From JAGUXG01 sp043798435 (GTDB lineage: Bacteria; UBA9089; UBA9088; JAGUXG01), in assembly GCA_043798435.1 (NCBI GenBank), contig JAZDOR010000146.1, positions 1-15,790 on the forward strand: 15,790 nt of DNA. The letters run 5' to 3'. Within the stretch, counting starts at the first letter, position 1. Every line of letters begins with the position of its first letter. The position numbers and the translations under genes are program-made. The notes under the pieces are model-generated. The model worked only from the letters and a program-made list of their open reading frames with translations, was not told where the DNA came from and ran no database searches. Positions 7,008 through 13,291 of the stretch are shown piece after piece.

Positions 7008-9608
7008 ATGAGAAAAGGAATAATCTATATCACGCTAATCTTTTGTCTCGTAATTGCCTCTACAATCTTGAGTTGGGCTGATTCTAATTGGAAGGCAAAG
7101 AAGACCACGCATTTTACTGTCTTCTACAGAGAGGGTCAGGAGCAGAATGTAGATGAACTCCTCTCTAATCTTGAGCATTACAGGGAGAAGGTCATTAAGC
7201 TTACTGGAAATAAAGATGCTGGACACACCTTTCTTACCCTTTCTGATACAGGTATACTCTCTAATGGATACTATGACCCTATCTTTGATAAAATAGGCAT
7301 CTTTACCTACCCGCCCCAGAAGCGATTTATCTCATCGGTTGAGAACTGGTCTCGCATGGTTGGCTTGCATGAATATACCCACCAGATGCAGATTACAAAT
7401 ACCAGCGATATGCCTGAAATGGCAACCCTTCTCTTTGGCACACCATTTCATCCCAATCTATGGAGTCCAGGCTGGATGCTTGAAGGAATAACTGTCTATA
7501 CTGAATCTCAATTTTCTCCTTATGAAGGAAGGCTGAATGATGGCTACTTTACCTCGTATCTAAAAACACGGGCAAAAGAGGGGAAATTTCCCGATCTTAA
7601 TACGATGACCCATTTACCATTTGAGTATCCCAATGGAGAGGGTTCGTATCTTTATGGTGGTCAATTCTTCCAATACCTTGCCACAAAATATGGTGAGGAT
7701 AAGTTTTCTCAGTTCTTCTCTTATATTGGCTCCTTTATTTTTTCCTATCTTAGCCCTGTATTTCCGTATTTTGGTCTTGATGAGGCGGCAAAATCTGTCT
7801 ATGGCAAATCAATAAAAGCCCTCTTTTATGAATGGAGACTCTCAGAAGAAGAGAAGGCTAAGGAATGGAAAACAGCAGGTGAGAGGTTAACTAAAAATGG
7901 CTGGGTAATAGCCTATCCCATCCTCCACGATGACAAACTTTACTATCTTCGAGAGTATACAAAGAAGACAGGGGCTTATGAATACTTTGATTTCCAGGAG
8001 ATTGTGGCAAGGGATCTAAACACAGGAAAGGAAAAGGTAATTGTCCCCCTTACCAGTACTATTCATACATCCTTGCGTATTGATGGGGACAAGCTCTACT
8101 ATGGGGTATTTGAGATAAAGGGGGGTTATAAGGGTAGCCCTCTCTCAGGTTTTGGGCTAATCTCTTCGATCTATGAGAAAGACCTTAAAACAGAAAAGCA
8201 AAGTCTACTCTTCAAGGATGAGGTTCGCTCCTTTTCTCCTATATCTTCTGATGAGATACTCTATGCTAAAGATACCAAGAATGGATTTGGCTCTGAGGTC
8301 TTTCTCTATTCAAAGAAAGAGAATAGGAAAAGGCTATTATTTACCACCCCCCATCTTATCTCAGAGATACTCCCTACCTCAGAAGGGATATTTGTTGTAG
8401 CCAGAAAAAACTGGGAGAATTGGGGTATATATAGCTTAGAGCTCACTGAGGGCACACTTTCTACGGTTATTGACACCCCTTTTGATGAGGCAAATATCTC
8501 TTTTGATGGGGAGATGCTCTACTTTACCGCCAATTACGAAAGAACATATCGGATTTACGGGCTTAATGTGAAAAATAAAAACTTCTTTCGCTTAACTGAA
8601 GAGGGCTTCGCAGATTACCCGATAGTTGATGCAAAAGGGAATAAACTCTACTTTGTCGGGCTTACATCCAATGGATTTGATATCTTTTGCAAAGAGCTGA
8701 GTTTAAGAGAGTTTGCTATACCAAGCTACAAAGAATCCCAGAAACCCAAATTTTCTTCCTTAAAGGCACAAGAAGCAGGCTATCAGGAGAATCTCAAGAC
8801 CCTTTTTCCAAAGGTTCACATCCCTTTTCCTGTAGGTGCTATACTTATGGGAGGCGATGCTGTAGGGGAGAATCAATACATTCTCATTCCGTATCTTTAC
8901 GCAGATTCTAACCAAAAATCAGAGGATGTAAAACTTGGCCTGGTGGCAGGCATCTATTCTGATTTCTTCAAACCCTCTACCTTCTATCTTGGGTTTGCAA
9001 ACGATGAACAAGTAAGTTTAGGATGGGAATATCCTTTATTTATGCGTCTTGCTCCTGGACTATCTAATTTCAATCTATCATTAGAGGTAGGCTGTCAAGA
9101 TGAATTCAAAGAGAAGTATATCGCACCTGGCATAGGAGTTGGTTTTGGGTTCCCACGGTGGAATGCCAATTTGCTAACCCAATATTATGCAGGTTCAGAG
9201 GATAGTGGATCAAGAGTTAGCTCCTCTTTTAGAAGATACATCTCAAAGAGTCAGGTTGAGCTTTTGGCAGACTACGACTATGATACGGGGATAATGCCCC
9301 GCACCTCAGGCACAAGTGTTGATAACCTTCTTAGCCTTGAATACTCCTTTCCCTTGTTTAAGATACGAAGAGGATTATGGAATCCAAATATCTACCTTGA
9401 AGACCTTTCTTGTGCCTTTTTTGCTGAGGGAGCCTTCCATGATTCTGTTTTTGGTGGGGGCGTGGAACTGAGGCAAGAGATAAGCCTGTTCTTGGGAAAT
9501 ATAAAGTTTCCTATCCATTTAGGTTATGGGATGAATAAGAATGGTGAAGGGGTAGTTTATGGGGGTTTTGGAATGAATAAGAAGGTCTCTGCCGGGATTC
9601 TAAAATAA
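7008..9608 (+). CDS. exported zinc-peptidase / propeller / barrel protein
   Basis: An 866-aa protein with ribosome site AAAGGAG (6991-6997) 10 nt before the ATG. Residues 1-24 are a signal peptide (IIYITLIFCLVIASTILSWA). Residues of about 27-290 look like a gluzincin metallopeptidase of the MA clan: zinc motif HEYTH at 121-125 (Glu122 catalytic) and a second motif WMLEGITVYTE with Glu159 as likely third ligand. Residues of about 300-600 are repeated strands of the type DDKLYYLREY, GDKLYYGVFE, SDEILYAKD, GEMLYFTANYERTYRIYGL, GNKLYFVG, as in a TolB/WD40-like propeller. From about 620 the sequence looks like a membrane barrel (GLVAGIYSDFFKPSTFYLGF, LLSLEYSFPLFKIRRGLW, GGGVELRQEISLF, YGGFGMNK), reminiscent of Omp85/surface-antigen C-termini. 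It is probably outer-membrane anchored with the peptidase outside or in the periplasm. Motifs are seen; orientation and substrate are not known. Confidence 0.8.
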   Translation: MRKGIIYITLIFCLVIASTILSWADSNWKAKKTTHFTVFYREGQEQNVDELLSNLEHYREKVIKLTGNKDAGHTFLTLSDTGILSNGYYDPIFDKIGIFTYPPQKRFISSVENWSRMVGLHEYTHQMQITNTSDMPEMATLLFGTPFHPNLWSPGWMLEGITVYTESQFSPYEGRLNDGYFTSYLKTRAKEGKFPDLNTMTHLPFEYPNGEGSYLYGGQFFQYLATKYGEDKFSQFFSYIGSFIFSYLSPVFPYFGLDEAAKSVYGKSIKALFYEWRLSEEEKAKEWKTAGERLTKNGWVIAYPILHDDKLYYLREYTKKTGAYEYFDFQEIVARDLNTGKEKVIVPLTSTIHTSLRIDGDKLYYGVFEIKGGYKGSPLSGFGLISSIYEKDLKTEKQSLLFKDEVRSFSPISSDEILYAKDTKNGFGSEVFLYSKKENRKRLLFTTPHLISEILPTSEGIFVVARKNWENWGIYSLELTEGTLSTVIDTPFDEANISFDGEMLYFTANYERTYRIYGLNVKNKNFFRLTEEGFADYPIVDAKGNKLYFVGLTSNGFDIFCKELSLREFAIPSYKESQKPKFSSLKAQEAGYQENLKTLFPKVHIPFPVGAILMGGDAVGENQYILIPYLYADSNQKSEDVKLGLVAGIYSDFFKPSTFYLGFANDEQVSLGWEYPLFMRLAPGLSNFNLSLEVGCQDEFKEKYIAPGIGVGFGFPRWNANLLTQYYAGSEDSGSRVSSSFRRYISKSQVELLADYDYDTGIMPRTSGTSVDNLLSLEYSFPLFKIRRGLWNPNIYLEDLSCAFFAEGAFHDSVFGGGVELRQEISLFLGNIKFPIHLGYGMNKNGEGVVYGGFGMNKKVSAGILK

Positions 9609-9646
9609 ATGTGTCCAATTTGCTGTGGCAAAGAGGAAAAATGGTC

Positions 9647-9676
9647 TTGACAAACCCGTTTATATTACTGTATCCT
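9647..9676 (+). promoter_or_regulatory. promoter candidate for a leaderless mRNA
   Basis: TTGACA (9647-9652), an 18-nt spacer and TATCCT (9671-9676) form a plausible sigma70 promoter. The start ATG of the next gene is at 9684, only 7 nt after the -10 box, where transcription would begin. No clear ribosome site lies before that ATG. The transcript would therefore have almost no leader. Confidence 0.5.
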
Positions 9677-9683
9677 TACGGAT

Positions 9684-10634
9684 ATGAAGAGATTATTAGC
9701 CTTGGGAGTCATATTGGTTATTGGGTGTGAGGTTGACCTTCCTGAGTATAAACCAGCTGGAAAGGCAATGAACCTTACTCAGATAACCTCTGAGAAGGGC
9801 ATGGATATCCTGCCAGATATTAGCCCTGATGGAAACCAGATTGCCTTTTCTTCTAATAGAAGGGGAAACTTTGACATCTTTATCAAAAAGCCAGAAGAGC
9901 AGGCAGTAATTCAAAGAACATTTGGTCGGGAGCATGACCTGTTTCCTTCGTGGTCTGCTGATGGACAAAAACTTGCCTTTTCCTCTAATCGCTTTGGTAG
10001 CTTTGACATTTTTGTCATCAATGCCTTCAGTGGCCAGGATACAAGGCATATAACCTCTGATGAAGAGGCAGATGAGATCTCCCCAGACTGGTCAAGTGAT
10101 GGAAAAGATATTGTTTTTACCAAGATACGAAGAGGTGATGAGACCTCATATTCTATTGTGATTGTTGATTTAGAGACAGGACTTGAGACTGAGCTTTCTG
10201 ATGGGCTATTTCCCAAGTTTTCCCCAGATGGAGAGAAGATCTGCTTTCAAAGGGGCATTGAAGAGGGCAAGCAATCAATATGGACGATAAACAGGGATGG
10301 CACTATGGAGACAGAGGTCGTCTATAGCCCTACATTTAGTGCTATCACGCCTTTCTGGTCAGCAAATGGAGAAAGGCTCATTTATGCATCAGCTGTGAAA
10401 GGAGAGGCTAAGGTTGAAGAAGGGTTAATTGAGGAATTAGTAGCGTATCAACCCATTGACCTCAGGGTAATAAAGATAGATGGAAGCAATGATACCCAGA
10501 TTACAGGGGACAGGGGTCCTGATGGGTTTCCTGTTTGGTCTTGCGATGATTTTATTTACTTCTGCTCACTTCGCGAAGCCAAAGATGAGTATAATATTGA
10601 TATCTTCAGGATGAAGATTGAATCTCTGCCTTAA
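9684..10634 (+). CDS. TolB-like six-bladed propeller lipoprotein (copy 1)
   Basis: A 316-aa product. The lipobox VIGC places the lipidated cysteine at residue 15 after MKRLLALGVILVIGC, and Glu follows at +2. The rest is a propeller of about six PD40-type blades: SPDGNQIAFSSNR, SADGQKLAFSSNRFG, SSDGKDIVFTKIRRG, SPDGEKICFQRG, SANGERLIYASA and a final FPVWSCDDFIYFCS. This is the arrangement of the C-terminal propeller of TolB, here without the N-terminal domain of TolB and with a lipid anchor. There is no catalytic motif; a binding or scaffold role at a membrane is likely. The start is fixed by the signal peptide, although no good ribosome site precedes it (see the promoter at 9647). It follows the peptidase-propeller-barrel gene by 75 nt and is followed by a clear paralog, so the three probably belong together. 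Confidence 0.85.
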   Translation: MKRLLALGVILVIGCEVDLPEYKPAGKAMNLTQITSEKGMDILPDISPDGNQIAFSSNRRGNFDIFIKKPEEQAVIQRTFGREHDLFPSWSADGQKLAFSSNRFGSFDIFVINAFSGQDTRHITSDEEADEISPDWSSDGKDIVFTKIRRGDETSYSIVIVDLETGLETELSDGLFPKFSPDGEKICFQRGIEEGKQSIWTINRDGTMETEVVYSPTFSAITPFWSANGERLIYASAVKGEAKVEEGLIEELVAYQPIDLRVIKIDGSNDTQITGDRGPDGFPVWSCDDFIYFCSLREAKDEYNIDIFRMKIESLP

Positions 10635-10641
10635 AATAGCG

Positions 10642-10702
10642 TTCAGCTGTCAGCGGTCAGTCAATAAAAACAACTGAAAGCTGATAGCTGGATGCTGAAA
10701 GC
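10642..10702. repeat. inverted repeat of AGCTGA-type units
   Basis: The 86-nt spacer between the two paralogs holds TTCAGCTGTCAGCGGTCAGT (10642-10661) facing a stretch of AGCTGATAGCTGGATGCTGA-type units (10673-10702). TCAGCTGTCAG (10643-10653) pairs with CTGATAGCTGG (10681-10691) with two imperfect positions. It could form a hairpin in the mRNA between the genes; there is no T run, so it is a poor terminator. Confidence 0.5.
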
Positions 10703-10720
10703 TATTAGAAGGAGGTTATA

Positions 10721-11959
10721 ATGAAGTTTGCAATGGTATGCTTGATTTTGTTGATAGCAGGGTGTGCTCAGTTTCCAGGTTATGAGGGATCAGAATATGA
10801 GGGGCAAGAGCATAAGGATGTGTCTTCCCAAAGGGCCATAACAAGGATTACAGAGGAAAAGGGAATAGACCTATTTTGTGATATTTCAAGGGATTGCCAG
10901 CATATCACCTTCTCTTCTAATAGAAGGGGAAATTTTGATATCTTCATTAAGAAACCAGAAGAGCAGGCTGTTATTCAGAGGACATTTGGACAGGAGAACG
11001 ATGTATTTCCATGTTTTGCTCCAGATGGAAAGAAGATTGCCTTTTCATCTAATCGTTTTGGAAGCTATGACATCTTTATTATTGATGCCTTCTCTGGTCA
11101 GAATATCCGTCAGGTGACATCTGATGAGGCAACAGATGAGATTGCACCCAACTTTTCTCCAGATGGAAGGTTCGTTGTTTTCTCTAAAATTTCAAGGGAT
11201 GAAGACTCAAAACCGGAGATAGTAATGGTTGATTTAGAGAAAGGGCTTTTCATCTATATCACTGAGGGGTTATTCCCCAAGTTCTCTCCAGATGGAAAGA
11301 AAATTGCTTTTCAGAGAGACATTGGCGAAGGAAGGCAGAGTATCTGGACAATAGAGATAAATGGAACAAAAGAGACAGAGGTTGTCTACAATGAAACCTT
11401 TTCTGCAATAATGCCTGTTTGGTCAAGCGATGGAGAAAAGATTGTTTATATAGCGACAGCTGTTCATCCTGAACGAGACATAGAAATGATAGACATCTTG
11501 GGGGCTGGGGGTGAGCTTAGGATGATAAATATAGATGGAACTTATGATACCCAAGTTGCTGTAGGTGGAGGAGTTTTGTGTCCTGCCTGGCCATCTGATG
11601 GGCTTATCTACTTTTCGTCTTTACGAGGTGATAATGTAGATATTTACCGAACAGAAATAGGTAAAAAAGAGGAAACAAAGAAGGTAGAAGAAGCTGTGCC
11701 ACCACATAAAGTTGTGCTAAAACAGGAAGCAGAAAAAACAAAGACCTTCTTTTTTCCAAAACAGACAGAAGAGGGAGCAGTAGTAAAAGCAACAAAGGAT
11801 AATGTTAATGTCTGGTCGTATCCAGGAAAGACGGTCATTGCTAAGGTAAATAAGGGAGATGCTTTAGTTGTCGTTGATGCATCGGAGAAATGGTATTATC
11901 AAGTAAGACTGCCAAATGGGATGAACGGTTGGGTCTGCTCATTCTTTGTGGAGAGATAG
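10721..11959 (+). CDS. TolB-like propeller lipoprotein with SH3 tail (copy 2)
   Basis: A 412-aa product with a good ribosome site (AAGGAGGT, 10708-10715). The lipobox LIAGC puts the lipidated cysteine at residue 15, the same position as in copy 1. Residues of about 35-310 form a propeller parallel to copy 1 (SSNRRGNFDIF, APDGKKIAFSSNRFGSYDIF, SPDGRFVVFSKISRD, SPDGKKIAFQRDIGEG, SSDGEKIVYIAT). The first blade has lost its PDG motif (SRDCQHITFSSNR). A charged linker of about 35-40 residues (KKEETKKVEEAVPPHK onward) leads to a bacterial SH3-like domain at 357-412 (NVNVWSYPGKTVIAKVNKGD ... KWYYQVRLPNGMNGWVCSFF). SH3b domains often bind peptidoglycan or peptides, so this copy may tether the complex to the wall. 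That role is inferred; the domain layout is seen. Confidence 0.85.
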   Translation: MKFAMVCLILLIAGCAQFPGYEGSEYEGQEHKDVSSQRAITRITEEKGIDLFCDISRDCQHITFSSNRRGNFDIFIKKPEEQAVIQRTFGQENDVFPCFAPDGKKIAFSSNRFGSYDIFIIDAFSGQNIRQVTSDEATDEIAPNFSPDGRFVVFSKISRDEDSKPEIVMVDLEKGLFIYITEGLFPKFSPDGKKIAFQRDIGEGRQSIWTIEINGTKETEVVYNETFSAIMPVWSSDGEKIVYIATAVHPERDIEMIDILGAGGELRMINIDGTYDTQVAVGGGVLCPAWPSDGLIYFSSLRGDNVDIYRTEIGKKEETKKVEEAVPPHKVVLKQEAEKTKTFFFPKQTEEGAVVKATKDNVNVWSYPGKTVIAKVNKGDALVVVDASEKWYYQVRLPNGMNGWVCSFFVER

Positions 11960-12055
11960 TTGATAGTTGATGGTTTATAGTTTATAGTTTATGGTTTATA
12001 GTCCATCAACTATCAACTATCAACTATCAACTATCAACTATCAACTATCAACTAT
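11955..12055. repeat. heptamer tandem repeats forming a long hairpin
   Basis: Seven exact tandem copies of CAACTAT fill 12007-12055. Upstream, GATAGTTGATAGTTGATGG (11955-11973) is the perfect reverse complement of 12003-12021, giving a 19-bp stem. The 29-nt loop (11974-12002) is itself made of four TTTATAG-like heptamers. The stem includes the stop codon of the upstream gene (11957-11959). No T run follows, so any effect on termination or mRNA stability is inference. There are no unique spacers, so it is not a CRISPR. Confidence 0.9.
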
Positions 12056-12078
12056 AGACTATACACTAATTACTTACT

Positions 12079-13074
12079 ATGCTAAAAGGTGTTCTTTCGT
12101 CATCAATAGGTAGCCTACCATATACTAAGGCAGAATCTGCTTTAGGGATTGCCAAAACATTAGATATTCCAGCCTGGCCACAGCTTCCAAAAAAAGGTTT
12201 TTTTGAGAATATGTATGTACAGGAGAGTGGCGGTATGCCCGGGGCAAGATTAGATGGAGAAAACCTATACTTTGAGACAGAGGACATAGAAGAAGAACTT
12301 GTATCTTTTTATGAAAGGTATCTTGAGACAGATTTAGAATATTTTGCTCTTTCCAAGGATTGGGCAGAGGGTTTTTATGCCTTTCTTAACAACCCACCAA
12401 AAACAGAGTATGTAAAAGGACAGGTGACAGGGCCTATAAGCTTTGGGCTTACTGTCTGTGATAAGACTAAAAAGCCTATAATTTATAACGATGATCTCTT
12501 TGAGGCAGTAAGAAAGGCTATTGAGATGAAGGCTGTCTGGCAGGCAGAGAGGTTAAGGGCTATTGGTAAGCCGATTATATTTTTGGATGAACCATATCTT
12601 TCTGCTTTTGGCAGTTGCACCATTCCTCTTGCAAAACCGCAGATTGTTAGGTGGCTCGCTGATGTAGTCTTGCCTATAAAAGAAAGGGGTGTGCTTGTTG
12701 GGGTTCACTGCTGTGGAAATACAGACTGGTCCATCTTGATGGAGGCAAATATAGATATTCTGAACTTTGATGCGTATAATTTTGCTCATACCCTCAGGCT
12801 TTATAAGGATGAGCTTTATTCCTACCTTGGAAAGGGCGGAATCCTTGCTTTTGGAATAGTTCCATCATCAGAGAAAATAGTGGATGAGACTGCAAATAGT
12901 CTGAATGAGAGGCTAAAAAAAGAGATAAAATCTCTTGTGGATTGTGGAATAGACCCTGCGTTTTTACAAAATTTCCTCATTACGCCGTCTTGTGGACTGG
13001 GGTCTTTGTCCTGTGAGATAGCAGAAAAGGTTATAAATACTACAAAAGAGCTTTCAAAGATGTGGCATAATTAG
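12079..13074 (+). CDS. MetE-like methyltransferase, catalytic domain only
   Basis: A 331-aa protein of the UROD/MetE-like barrel superfamily. The N-terminus has the family's opening GSLPYTKAESALGIAK, then IPAWPQLPKKGFFENMYVQ and VKGQVTGPISFG. Zinc ligands of cobalamin-independent methionine synthase can be matched: His210 and Cys212 in VHCCGNTDW and Cys305 in TPSCGLG. The position of the third ligand (Glu in MetE, within a 'TIETSRS' stretch) is here near Asp231 in ILNFDAYNF. MetE itself is about 750 aa with a second folate-binding barrel; this protein has only the catalytic half, like archaeal and other short forms that take the methyl group from a corrinoid or other donor. It probably moves a methyl group to a thiol (homocysteine or similar). 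No ribosome site is visible before ATG 12079, but the family motif begins almost at once, so the start is sound. Confidence 0.8.
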   Translation: MLKGVLSSSIGSLPYTKAESALGIAKTLDIPAWPQLPKKGFFENMYVQESGGMPGARLDGENLYFETEDIEEELVSFYERYLETDLEYFALSKDWAEGFYAFLNNPPKTEYVKGQVTGPISFGLTVCDKTKKPIIYNDDLFEAVRKAIEMKAVWQAERLRAIGKPIIFLDEPYLSAFGSCTIPLAKPQIVRWLADVVLPIKERGVLVGVHCCGNTDWSILMEANIDILNFDAYNFAHTLRLYKDELYSYLGKGGILAFGIVPSSEKIVDETANSLNERLKKEIKSLVDCGIDPAFLQNFLITPSCGLGSLSCEIAEKVINTTKELSKMWHN

Positions 13075-13118
13075 TGAAGACTAACCTTTGGAGACACAGA
13101 GAATTCTGAGGATTATAT

Positions 13119-13259
13119 AACCACAAAGAACACAAAGAAACTTTAGTCGTGATTCGTGTCCGTTTAGCGTGTCCGTAAAAAGTTAAAGGAAATACGGTCA
13201 CGGATAACGGTCACGGAGGACGGTTCATATTCTTTGTGGTCTTTGAGTGCTTTATGGTT
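13119..13259. repeat. nested inverted repeats with tandem units
   Basis: The 217-nt gap between genes (13075-13291) holds two nested pairs. The outer pair is CCACAAAGAA (13121-13130) with TTCTTTGTGG (13230-13239), perfect over 10 bp; a second CACAAAGAA copy lies at 13131. The inner pair has two copies of CGTGTCCGT (13155 and 13168, period 13) facing two copies of ACGGTCACGG (13194 and 13207, also period 13), which pair imperfectly. Nothing in the gap looks like a gene. Confidence 0.7.
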
Positions 13260-13291
13260 CAATTTTTATTGTAATCTCAATTTATAACAAA

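Noticed and set aside
11604..11838. Two Leu/Phe-rich minus-strand frames opposite the linker of copy 2
   Set aside because: They mirror the Lys/Glu-rich linker codons on the other strand and have no start signals.
12007..12055. CRISPR array
   Set aside because: The units are 7 nt and directly adjacent, with no spacers, and no cas genes are nearby.
13247..13291. GTG start for the DUF4139 protein
   Set aside because: It would put 15 residues before a complete signal peptide and falls in the repeat arm; ATG 13292 fits better.
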